Origin: Mastigias papua
Lineage: Eukaryota > Cnidaria > Scyphozoa > Rhizostomeae > Mastigiidae
Reading direction: 5' to 3'
Length of the DNA stretch: 64,000 bases
Assembly (NCBI GenBank): GCA_964019165.1
Contig: OZ025283.1
Location: 5,546,001-5,610,000, forward strand
The position numbers and the translations under genes were made by a program. Shown one piece after another: positions 47,193 to 62,620 of this stretch. The notes under the pieces were generated by a model. The model searched no databases. It saw nothing but the letters and a program-made list of their open reading frames with translations, and was not told where the DNA came from. The stretch's first letter is position 1. Each line of letters begins with the position of its first letter.

Positions 47193-47806
47193 ATAGACTT
47201 TATAAATCGCAATGTTTGAGTGTGAAATTTTGAAGGTTACAATAAGCAACAATGTGACGGAGTGACTCAAGCTGAAGGCAAAAAGAACAATCCGAGGTAA
47301 CTGAGAGTTTCCATAAATAGAAGTTTTTCTAGAATAGAGCATATTATCTAGGTATTTGACAGTAAAGTTTGTGGTTTTTGTCTGTAGTTAAGTCTATTTG
47401 CTTATAAGCAAAAAAGCAAAGAGCAAAATTAGAAAAAAGAGTGATCATAGCTACATTCGATTTTTTTCTTCGTAAATGCTGGTCTATGATGAAGAATGAT
47501 TGTGTATTGAGTACACAATGATGGAAAGCCCACGGTCAAGCTGGTTGATAGGTGTGTTCAGCTCGAATGGATCTCAAAAACTGCTTTGCACTTGAATATA
47601 AAATAAATAAATAAATAACTACCACTCTCCATTCCGGAACAGTTACTTAAAGTAACACTGGTTACTAAGGTATATAGCTACTATTAACTAGAAATCAATG
47701 AAAGAGCAATACCGGGACCAAATCATTCTCAAATCTTTAATCTTAGTTGTTTGTAGGGGTTTTTTCCTTGGCATTCTTTTTTTGAATTCCACACAACTCC
47801 AAAGGT

Positions 47807-49609
47807 CTTGATAGGGGAATATTCCCAAAAATATGGAAAAAGGGGAATATTGTCCCTATTCACAAGAAATCTTCCAAACAACTGCTCAAAAATTATAGGC
47901 CTGTCTCCCTTCTACCTGTGTTTGGCAAAATCTTCGAGAAAGTTATTTATTCTAGTATTTATGAATTCCTTGAGAAAAATAGTCTTCTTTCAGCAAAACA
48001 ATCAGGTTTTAGGCCAGGCGACTCAACAACAAACCAGCTATTAGCAATCACCCATGAAATTTTCTCTTCCTTTAACTGTAATCCCCCTTTAGATGTAAGA
48101 TCGGTTTATCTGGATATTTCAAAAGCTTTCGATAGAGTTTGGCATGAAAGTCTCATTTTCAAGATCAGACAATGTGGAATAAGGGGCAATCTGACGAAAC
48201 TCCTCACTAGCTTTTTATCTGAACGCCAACAAAGGACTGTTATAAATGGTAAATGTTCCAGGTGGGGAGGTGTATCAGCCGGTGTGCCGCAGGGGTCGAT
48301 CTTAGGCCCACTCTTGTTCCTTGTATATATCAATGACCTGCCTGATGGACTGGAATCAAATGTTCGTATATTTGCCGATGACACGTCTTTATTCTCGGTC
48401 GTTCACGATCCTCAATTGTCTTCTGATATTATTAACTCCGACCTTTCTTTGATAAAGTTGTGGGCACACCAGTGGAAAATGTCTTTTAACCCTGAACCCT
48501 CGAAACAAGCTGCGCAATTGATTTTTTCTCGTAAAAGAGATCAACTGGCTCATCCCGAAATTTACTTTAATGACATTCAAGTTTCTTCAGTCGATGAACA
48601 CAAACATCTTGGACTTATTCTGGACGAAAAGCTAACTTTCTCCTCCCACATAAAAGAGCTCCTAGGTAAAGCCAATAAAGGAATAGGTATGATCAAACTT
48701 CTTTCCCGTTACCTACCACGCCCGTCATTGGACCAAATATATAAGCTACATGTCAGATCACATTTTGGCTACTGTGATATAATATATCACGTGCCACCCG
48801 TGGATAATCCCTACTCGCAAGAATATACGCAGAATCTTCTTATGAATCGACTCGAGTCAATGCAATACAATGCGGCTCTTGCTATCACTGGTGCATGGCG
48901 AGGTACCTCTCGCGGAAAAATTTATAAGGAATTAGGATGGGAGTCGCTCAGTGACAGAAGGTGGTACAGAAGACTGGTTCTTTTTTTCAAAATTGTCAAT
49001 GGCCTTGTCCCTGATTATCTATCTTCGTTACTTCCTGAAATAAGAGAACAAAGATATGACCTCAGAAACACCTACAGCTACGAAGTACCAAAACGACGAA
49101 CTGATGCCTTTAAAAACAGTTTTTTTCCACACTGCATCAACGAGTGGAACAAACTGAGCTTAGAGTTTCGTGAAGTAAGGTCACTTTCACTTTTTAAAAC
49201 TAAACTAATTAAATTAGTAAGACCTATTAAAGGACAACTTTACGGTATTCATAACCAACCAGGAGTGTGTAGGCTAACTCAGTTAAAATTGGGTCTAAGT
49301 CCTCTTCGTGAACACAAATTTAGACATAACTTCCTTGATACCACTGACCCAATGTGCTTATCTAATGATGGCATTGAAACCACTACTCATTTCTTGCTGC
49401 TCTGCCAGGAATACGCTGCCCAGAGAACGGTGCTCCTTGGCAGGATTTCTCCCATTTGCGCATCTTATGGAGTTGACTGTAGTATGTTGAACGACCAAGA
49501 ACTGCTCAATCTTCTACTTCATGGCAATGATGCCTTCAATGAAAATTCGAATAAGAGCATTCTCTTGGCGACAATCTCCTACATCAACTCAACAAACAGA
49601 TTTATTTAA
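47807..49609 (+). CDS. Reverse transcriptase, N-terminally truncated, of the non-LTR element
   Basis: The open frame runs from the element's 5' edge through about 600 codons without a stop. Visible RT blocks are GIFPKIWKKGNIVPIHKK, NYRPVSLLPVFGKIFEKV, SGFRPGDSTTNQL, VYLDISKAFDRVWH, SAGVPQGSILGPLLFLVYIN, the catalytic IFADDTSLFS, and HLGLILDEKLTFSSHI. A C-terminal region with C...H...C (IETTTHFLLLC) follows. The endonuclease and ORF1 are absent because of truncation. The GTG at 47918 is only the start of a partial frame. Clade is not certain; jockey or CR1 types are plausible. Confidence 0.95.
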   Translation, partial: LDRGIFPKIWKKGNIVPIHKKSSKQLLKNYRPVSLLPVFGKIFEKVIYSSIYEFLEKNSLLSAKQSGFRPGDSTTNQLLAITHEIFSSFNCNPPLDVRSVYLDISKAFDRVWHESLIFKIRQCGIRGNLTKLLTSFLSERQQRTVINGKCSRWGGVSAGVPQGSILGPLLFLVYINDLPDGLESNVRIFADDTSLFSVVHDPQLSSDIINSDLSLIKLWAHQWKMSFNPEPSKQAAQLIFSRKRDQLAHPEIYFNDIQVSSVDEHKHLGLILDEKLTFSSHIKELLGKANKGIGMIKLLSRYLPRPSLDQIYKLHVRSHFGYCDIIYHVPPVDNPYSQEYTQNLLMNRLESMQYNAALAITGAWRGTSRGKIYKELGWESLSDRRWYRRLVLFFKIVNGLVPDYLSSLLPEIREQRYDLRNTYSYEVPKRRTDAFKNSFFPHCINEWNKLSLEFREVRSLSLFKTKLIKLVRPIKGQLYGIHNQPGVCRLTQLKLGLSPLREHKFRHNFLDTTDPMCLSNDGIETTTHFLLLCQEYAAQRTVLLGRISPICASYGVDCSMLNDQELLNLLLHGNDAFNENSNKSILLATISYINSTNRFI

Positions 49610-50050
49610 ATTGCAGCCTTTTATGTCGATTTCTTTTTTTTTTTTTTTGTCCCGTGACGGTTTTACTCCAATAGGGATCAAATGCATGTTCATCGTGGCA
49701 TATGCATATTTTTTTTCAATTCATTCTAGCGTATCTGGAGCGTCTAGGGGTTAAAATTTTTCAAATGGCGTGTCTTGCATGCGAGACCCCTATTGGAGTA
49801 GGAAGGGCACTGTTAGTTATATGTCTGTCTTGTATTGTTCATTGTTTATGTTGGCTGCAGAAGAGATGTGCTAGATCACACCTTCTGTGGTATCGTTATG
49901 TAAATTGTATTCCAAAAGGGTGAGGTTGTGTCTAATGCTATGTTTTTAAGAATTTGTATTTGATATTCACCCGTAGTATATAACTTGTATTTGTAGATTA
50001 AGTTGTAGTTGTAGATTATTCTTTGATATATAAAAAAAAAAAAAAAAAAA
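47807..50050 (+). mobile_element. 5'-truncated non-LTR retrotransposon with poly(A) and 12-bp target-site duplication
   Basis: The element is bounded by AACTCCAAAGGT at 47795-47806 and again at 50051-50062. It ends in about 20 A. It opens in the middle of the reverse transcriptase frame and keeps a 3' untranslated region of about 440 bases with a T-run at 49631-49648. Its structure is that expected of target-primed reverse transcription that stopped early, and the intact frame and clean duplication suggest a recent insertion. Confidence 0.93.
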
Positions 50051-50862
50051 AACTCCAAAGGTGCTCAATTGTTTCACCGTCTTTTCCACGCCTTCTACAT
50101 TTGATGTCAGAGTATTTGCCTTTATAGTTTGCTCTTAATATGTATAATGTTGAATATTTCTCCCATATATGGTGCTTTTCCATAGTTTTGTTATTACTTC
50201 ATCATCAGATGACTTCAAAGTAGAACGTATTGCTGTCTGACATTTTAGAAATTTTATAGAGGGTAACTGAAAAACCTGTCCAAAATGTCTGTGAGTTTGA
50301 ATGGTAGAAAATATGGTTGTAGAGATAGGAAGGTCTAAACATTGATGGACATAGTTCGTGGCCATGTTACCTAAATTCTTGCATACCCATGTGTTACCCA
50401 TATCATACCAAGAATACCAAGAAGTTTTTAAGAGGATGTATCGACTATATTAGAGTAAATTACTTCTGCGATGAATATTCAATGAGTCAAGATAAATGGG
50501 TTTGAAGATTGGATTTCAAAAAGGTCTGTATGGTCTTTTTGTTGTTCATATCGAAGTTGAAATACCTACCAAAGTATTTAAATGAGTTGCCTGTTTTTAT
50601 AGAAGAGATTACTTCTGAATTGATCAAGATTTAAGTTGAAATTGAAGAGAGCTAGTTGGAAATTTCTTAATTCTGAGCGTGGTGCATTTGTCCACACGAG
50701 CTACCATGCAAGGCTCACTGACGACACCGAATTGTAAAAATAGTTAGTTGACATCTACACTGGCGATGATAACACGTTATAAAAACGCATCTACGAGAGT
50801 TCCTTGTTTCAATTCCCTTTATGCATTTTATATACTTAGTGTATGCGGTTTAGAATCAGTTT

Positions 50863-50997
<135 letters not shown>

Positions 50998-51060
50998 AGC
51001 CTTTCCACTAAAAGTTTTTTAACAATTTATATAGACTCTCATAATAAACACAACTGTTTA

Positions 51061-51120
51061 ACGTTTCGCGTATAGCTTCATCAGGAAAATCTTTTTCTGA
51101 TGAAGCTATGCGCTAAACAG
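51061..51120. ncRNA. Inverted pair of hammerhead-ribozyme-like cores
   Basis: On the minus strand, 51084-51061 reads CTGATGA, a short stem region, then GAAACG, the conserved core of a hammerhead ribozyme. On the plus strand, 51097-51120 has the same CTGATGAAGCTATGCGC, but TAAAC replaces GAAAC, so this copy should be inactive. The two form a palindrome of about 120 bases (51026-51146) between two AT microsatellites. Such cores are known in the terminal repeats of Penelope-like elements. Stem I and the cleavage site were not confirmed. Confidence 0.5.
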
Positions 51121-51130
51121 TTGTTTTTAT

Positions 51131-51525
<395 letters not shown>

Positions 51526-52949
51526 TTTGAATGTATGTTTTTTATGTATAAGTAAAACACTGTGTACATATCTCTTCATGATTCCACAGTAATACTTGTT
51601 CAGATGAAAAGGTAGGAACAGTCATCTTTAGACAATGAATGTTATTCTTAGTATTATAAGTTAATATTATTCTTTCGTCAAATATGGTTATGCTTATGAT
51701 GTCAATAGGACTAGGTATAAGCTTATCTAGGTAAATGAACTTCAGATGCAAACGTCTGATGAGTTATATCTCGCTCGCTTTTAGTTTGGTTGAATTGTTT
51801 AAGCCGTCGGCCTTTTGCAACCGTTATTTGCTAATCGGAACTTTGTCGGCATAAGGATGTAGAAACTCTCATTATAGAAAGAAGATATGGTCAAAACAAA
51901 GAATACATGATGAACGTTAATCCAGCTCTGTTTTCATAAGCAAAATATCTGCATTCGAAAAATACACATTGAATCCATAAATTTCGCTAGATTTTGTCAA
52001 TGTATTGAGTAAGTCAATCAGCTTTTCGCAACAGACTTTTCTGCATGGAAATGAAGTAAATATCAAGGGTATGTGGAGGACTGGACTTATTGTTAAGGAA
52101 TCAACGACCAAACTTTAGTAACCTGTATAGAATCTGCAAGAAAGCTACTGTGTTATAGTGAGTAGGTTTCAAAACAGCAGCAGTGTCTTCTTGAAATTAG
52201 GAAGTATGCGAAAGTTTAAATTCAATCAAATGGCTGCCTAACGGAAACAAACCACGCCTGAGATTTTACATACAATATAAAGCAATCAAGAGACTACAAG
52301 ATTTTCACCAAAGGTTACTAACATTTTTTGGTGGCTGAACGAGGGATCAAGTTTCATATCAAAATCTTTGGATACGTAAGTCTGTAGTTTTACTTCATTG
52401 ATTAGTTTATTTGAAATATTTGGGCTCATCCTGGATATTTATTAACATTATATCTCATAATCTACATTCAAAATAAAAAAACTAAACACTCAATGCTTTG
52501 CCACCATTGCAAAATTGAAGCAAACGCCAGTATTTGTCATATTGATAATTCGACATTGAAGAAACTAGATCCTTTTTAGGCTATTATTCCCGCAAGACAC
52601 CTGCAGATTTTTCAAGCAAAAGAAATTTTTACGAAACAAGTGGTTAAGTAACTGTGTGCGATGTATTTGCTGTATTAATCATTCAGCAAGACAGCAGAGT
52701 CAATTGTAGTTAAGGTTCATAGTTAAATTTCTCTGTAGCTTCAGTTTCTTGTTGCCTGTAAGTCCTCAACATTATATTTTGGCCAAATATGCTCAAAGGC
52801 CCTATATCAGACAAGCAAATAAAACGTCCACAACATGAACAGTTATTTTCTATGGACGCATACATATCTGGAGCATAGCAAAGTTGATGCATCTCGGGTT
52901 TCTCCATTTTTAGGCTCATTGCCAGGATACAACTTTTGGGCACAATACA
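51526..52949. other. Region upstream of the small membrane protein gene
   Basis: No open frame over 80 codons and no recognised family. It is AT-rich unique-looking sequence and presumably contains the promoter. Confidence 0.5.
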
Positions 52950-57967
<5,018 letters not shown>

Positions 57968-58853
57968 CTATGTTGCAAGGTATGAACATGAAGTTGCGAC
58001 TACATCACTAATACGAAATGGAAATGACATTTGCAAAGCAAAGCAGCATTAGAAAGGCCATGGAACTAGCAAGGAAGACTCGTCAAATTAAAACCAAGCC
58101 AATCGCTTGAACCCATGCCTCTTAGGCTATACATGGGCAGGCCTATCATCTATTCATCTAACAAAAGCGCGATATCAAATCAAGTTTCAGGCCCGTTCAT
58201 GTTTATTTATCCTTACTGATAAAAGTAGACGACACGAGAAAGCGCGGCAAAGTTGAATTGTAAATATGAATATCTTCTATGCTAATAACTAATACATTTT
58301 CTAAATATCTATTGTGCATACCTAACCAAAAAAGAAATATATCTCTCTGGCATGCTTTATAGTATTATCATTCCTAAGTTGTGATTGCTGAAACTGAGTT
58401 CCATAGGTATCTCTTTTACGTTACTCAGTATCAACTCTGTCATTTGCAATCCTAGTATGAATATGTTGGGAGAATAATGCTTTGAGGACACGACATCTCT
58501 TATGAAATTCGCAAAAGGTCGCACAACTAACATCAATAGTTACAACTGTTGTGGTTTATTACCAAGAATGGCTATCGTCCATTTTCTATAAATATTTTTT
58601 GATCTTAAATTTCAACCAAGCACCAAGCTTAAAGCTTAGAGCCTAATTCTATACTGAGATATTGTTGTCAATTTTCGTAAAATGAGAATTAGCCAATTAG
58701 CGCTAATCTCGTGAGCAAAGCCTGGTTCTCAACTGTTGTAGGAATCCGGAGAGTTGGAGATGTCTTAAATGCACTTCTAAGGCAAGTTCTATAATCGGCG
58801 TATCATGTTTATGGCCCTAAGAATACTACCAGATCACACTATATACAGATGTC

Positions 58854-58859
58854 AATAAA
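58854..58859 (+). terminator. Possible polyadenylation signal of the small membrane protein gene
   Basis: AATAAA about 890 bases past the stop codon. Nearer variants exist, so the site is uncertain. Confidence 0.3.
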
Positions 58860-59127
58860 AACATTTCTGTGAATCTGCGCTAAATCTATACCAGAAAGTG
58901 ATCATGCTATATGATCGTGTTTCCAAGCTGCTCTTGGCGACGCGCAGTTCTTTATCTGAAGGGAGCTGACAGTATACAGCAAACTTGCAAACAAAGAAAT
59001 GCTAAAAACTTTTGCATCGAGTTAAAATTGACCTGATAGAATATAAACGCATTATAGGTTTAACTTGGCATATCTATTACACCATAGAATGGAATCGAAT
59101 AAGTTTAATAATTTAATAATTTAATAA

Positions 59128-59400
59128 AAAGCAGGACCGTTCCTAAAGTGGGATATAAGGTGTCACACCCTCAGATATTTCTGTCGGCACACTATTTTAA
59201 TTTGTTTGTGAGATAGGAGCCTATGAAGAAGCAGTAGCTATTGCAGAGAAGCAAAAAGCTCATGGATTTGCCACGTCTATAAAAATACGAAATTTGCAAA
59301 AAAATTGAACACATAGCATTTAGATATTGAAGCAAATATCCACGCCCAATTTGGCAAATGCTAGGACCTAAATCCCTAAAGAAAACTTTAGGAACGGTCC
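59128..59400. mobile_element. Short MITE-like element
   Basis: Inverted ends CAGGACCGTTCCTAAAGT at about 59133 and ACTTTAGGAACGGTCCTG ending at about 59402 are exact complements. The 270 bases between have no coding capacity. Flanking target duplication is not clear. Confidence 0.75.
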
Positions 59401-59934
59401 TGATATCAAGATACCTCTATAACCTACATAGCATCGTATGCCATAAAAATTAATTCAAAAATTACTTATTATAATAAAATCTACATATATATATACACCA
59501 ATCTTGCCATTATAAATGAATATTTAGTCAACTGTATTTATCAATATATGAATAAAGGACTTAAGCCAAATTAAGTATATATTCCTTTTTCTTTTTCAAA
59601 AGTATATTTCCATAGTGCCATATTTTCTTTGGGTCCATACACTTGGCAGAATTTTCTGCTACCAGTTATGAAATAGGTATTTGGCAACTAAAAGCAACGG
59701 AAGTTTAGCAGCAGCTTGAATCTTAATTTGCAAACAGTTAGTCTTGATTTACTTTACACTCTCTTTTCTTCGTCACCTTTCATCCTATTCTTGTTTGACA
59801 CTTCGCTTACATACTTGCCTCCATTGAGTACAACTGTTTCTCTATTTCTGACAAAAACCTCAGCTTGTGAGTTCCCTTAGAATTTCTTTTCATACCGTAC
59901 TAAATAATGCTTCACCACTATTTCGCTTATCATG

Positions 59935-60443
59935 CTACACCACTGTTTCCCTCTCTGCTGAGAGAAAATCGTCCCTTTTGATGTGAAATGCAAATTGACT
60001 TCCATAGCAAATGGATTGTAAATCAACCATTCCAATACAGCCTAATTTGTTTTCCTCTAAAATAGTTCTCGTGTCGCTTTTTTCACAGTCATTTGCATGA
60101 TTTTCACAGTTTTCATCATCAGTTTCGTAATCAGATAATGTAGAATTTTCATCAACTTCGTTCATGATTGATGGTGGAAGAGATGAAGATGATGAACGAA
60201 GGGACCACAGTTCTTCCCGCTGCTGCTCCTTCCCAGTGTCCCTTTGTACACTAATCCCCGAGTCAATTGAACTCGAACTAACTACAGATATTTTTCGTTC
60301 TATAACTGCTATTAATGCATCTGGCAATGAATGCTTTTCTTTAAGACAAGGAACCAAGAACATTATGCAAACACATGTAGTTATAAATGCACCTGATAGG
60401 AAGAACGGTATTTCATATGTTCCAGTTGATTCGTATAAGAACC
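59935..60443 (-). CDS. SLC16-like last exon: last span and long acidic tail
   Basis: The exon starts G-F-L-Y-E-S-T-G-T-Y, spans the membrane once (FFLSGAFITTCVCIMFLVP) and continues as a long polar tail. The ATG at 60486 of the open frame lies in the intron and is not the start. Confidence 0.87.
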
Positions 60444-61405
60444 CTAGGATACAAAAGGAGAAAGAACTAAGAATTGAATTATCCATTTACTACGTCGGCA
60501 CAATAGTGCTCTTACAGCTGATAATGACTATTATTCGGGCCCGTCAGGTCGGGTCGTGCCCAGGGCTTACAAATATCACGGGCCCTTGTTGGCTTCAAAA
60601 TGGTTAAAAGCTAGCGTTAGCAACAAGCTCCCTGGGTCATTCCCCGTGCTCAGGTCCCGGGAATATACCCCGGCTACCGCCCTCTCTTAATAGCACTGGT
60701 CTTTATTGAGTATGTAAGGATTCTTTTTATTCACTAAATGGTGAAATGTGTGTTGAAGTGAGGAAAGGTGTGTTCCTATGATAGTACTGCATGGGATCAT
60801 CTGAGCATCAGACCAAGTGAATATTGCTTGGAAAGCAAATGAATTGAATGCTAAAAGGTTAAGGGCTTACCAGCTGTTGGGGGGCCAATCAACATAAAAA
60901 ATGACATTCCAACCATCTGTACTGCATAGCCGGCATCAATGTAAGCTTCACCGACAATATCTTCAATGATTTTCAATGTAAATACACTTGAGCATGCATC
61001 AAAGAATCCATATGTAATAGCATAGGAAAGGAGTCCAGTAAAGTCTGTCATAAGAGGACAGAAGGTTGTAATGAGGCCACAGATGAACATGGTTACCTGG
61101 AATGGAGAAATCAGAAGACACATTAACAATGGTAAGAAAATCACAAAAGTTTGTGTTGAAGAATTTGTGTTATTCTGTCATAGAATAGGCTCGTCAAGTA
61201 CCTTATAGATAGGCTCAAACTGAATGCAAAAAAGTTAACGAAAGAAGTGGAAAATTACCTGACAAAAATAAACAGCGTTTATCTGTCGGCACCAAACTGC
61301 AAGCTGCCCAAATGCAATTTTACCAACAGATTGAGAGATAGCAATTGAGCTTGGAAGTAGGGTAGCTTTCACAAGCGGCACTCCTAAACCTTCTGCCATA
61401 TTGAC
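59935..61405 (-). CDS. SLC16-like (monocarboxylate transporter family) carrier, C-terminal three exons
   Basis: The exons, in gene order, are 61405-61259, 61096-60871 and 60443-59935; phases match and the frame ends at TAG. They encode the second half of a major facilitator carrier: a loop and span with GVPLVKATLLPSSIAISQSV GKIAFGQLA, several spans, then GPPTAGFLYESTGTYEIPFF. The last is the GPPxAGxLYDxTGxY signature of SLC16 proteins. After the last span comes a cytosolic tail of about 130 residues rich in Ser and Asp/Glu (SSSSIDSGISVQRD, SDYETDDENCENH), which may be phosphorylated. The substrate cannot be told. The N-terminal half was not found up to the window edge, so the gene probably continues past 64000. 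Confidence 0.85.
60871..61096 (-). CDS. SLC16-like exon, about TM9-TM11
   Basis: The exon reads VTMFICGLITTFCPLMTDF, then YGFFDACSSVFTLKIIEDIV and MSFFMLIGPPTA. The motif G-P-P-T-A is split from the following G by the intron. Confidence 0.87.
61259..61405 (-). CDS. SLC16-like exon, about TM7-TM8
   Basis: The exon follows ctatctcttttag and reads VNMAEGLGVPLVKATLLPSS, then GKIAFGQLAVW. It is the conserved G-R/K-I-x-F-G-x-L-A segment. It starts in phase 0. Confidence 0.85.
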
Positions 61406-61804
61406 CTAAAAGAGATAGTGGAGTTGTACATGTAATTGAGTGCATGTAAAGTTCAATCAAAACATAGTGTGGTTTTAATAGGAATATAAATAATAGTGAG
61501 AGACGTAGAAAAGAAAGCAAAGTTAGGAATATTGATATTTGATTTTAGTGCAGCAATAATGTAGTGGTATGTACTTCAGCTTCACAACCATGATGTACAC
61601 GGTTCGAATCCGACTCCGATAGGCTTTCAAAGCAGATCATTTATTTTTTCGGAACCATTGACTGACTGGATAATGGCCTGGGGGCAGACAGGCAAGTTAG
61701 AGCAATGCTATGCACAACTCTAGCTGTAAGTTAGCTTCAAAGTACAGTCGTCGGGTAAAGAATATCCAACCACTAGGATGAAGTATCCAGGGACTATAAA
61801 CTTC

Positions 61805-61950
61805 AGTTACTGACTGATTGGCTGATTGGCTGACTGATTGGCTGACTGATTGGCTGATTGACTGACTGATTGGCTGATTGACTGACTGATTGGCTGATTG
61901 ACTGACTGATTGGCTGATTGACTGACTGATTAGCTGACTGATTCACTTAA
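61805..61950. repeat. 20-bp tandem repeat array
   Basis: Copies of GATTGGCTGATTGACTGACT, about seven, the outer ones varied (TTAGCTGACTGATTCACTTA at the end). It is a minisatellite with a GATTG/GACTG four-base sub-pattern. Confidence 0.93.
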
Positions 61951-62169
61951 TCACTCATTAGCTTACTTACTCATTTTTAAATTTTAATGTGGATTTACCT
62001 TGGTTAGCTGCAAAACAAAGCAAGAACAGACCCAAATCCAAACTTTTAATTTACTTGAAATTCATCATCAACTTAAAGGAGAACAATTATAGGCAACTAT
62101 CTGCAGAACGCACAAAGTTAATGTACTATTGAAAAGAAGAATGATGTGGTACAGTAGGGGATAGCTATT

Positions 62170-62620
62170 GTATTTAGCAATACACGCTTTTTATGAGGCA
62201 CAACTTTAAAGGGAACCTATATGTAGAATGCCAAAACATTTAAAGAACTTTTACTACTAAAGGAAACTTCCCTAAGGAGCTTTTCAGTCTGAAAAATTTT
62301 TATAGCAGCAAACAATCAAGAATTAGGAAGCTGGTTCTACTCATTTGCAGCCAAAATCCGCTTAGATTGTTTGCTATGCTTGTGTCAAGTGTTTCATGCT
62401 TCATTCGTCTTAAGTTATAGCTAAAATTAAAGGCAAAATTCAGAGCTTCAATTTTTGCTTGTGTCTGTACCATATGTATGACACTAAATGTGAGGTCAAA
62501 ATTAAGGAACTATTAAGGAACCTTCAGTACTACGAGTTGGCCATCGGAGGTCCAAAAATAAGGAACTTTTGGAACTAGGCCTTGAGCTAGGTTCCTTATA
62601 GAAAAGTGTGTAGTCCGCTG
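62170..62620 (+). repeat. Interspersed repeat family B, diverged copy 3
   Basis: The end, AAGGAACTTTTGGAACTAGG then CCTTGAGCTAGGTTCCTTAT, matches the end of copies 1 and 2. The internal part is only loosely similar. Confidence 0.55.

Larger units (their letters stand above)
47688..50650 (-). pseudogene. Older non-LTR reverse transcriptase relic, split by the insertion at 47807-50050
   Basis: On the minus strand, 50650-50063 reads SSIKTGNSFKYFGRYFNFDM, then KNLGNMATNYVHQCLDLPI, LQLPSIKFLKCQTAIR and KCRRRGKDGETIEHLW. Beyond the plus-strand insertion the frame resumes as SCVEFKKRMPRKKPLQTT and stops at 47688. These are the thumb and C-terminal zinc-knuckle-like parts of a non-LTR pol. Frameshifts and stops show decay. 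The target duplication of the younger element lies inside the EHLWSC codons, so the order of events is clear. Confidence 0.8.
57968..59934. other. Gap between the small membrane protein and SLC16-like genes
   Basis: The two genes converge here. Only 3' untranslated or intergenic AT-rich sequence is seen, with a short inverted pair around 59130 and 59395 (GGACCGTTCCTAAAGT and ACTTTAGGAACGGTCC) that may mark a 280-base MITE. Confidence 0.5.

Noticed and set aside
61560..61630. Possible tRNA gene
   Set aside because: A B-box (GGTTCGAATCC) is present but no cloverleaf or good A box forms; probably a SINE trace.
61805..61950. CRISPR-like regular repeats
   Set aside because: The units are contiguous with no unique spacers, and the DNA is clearly from an animal.
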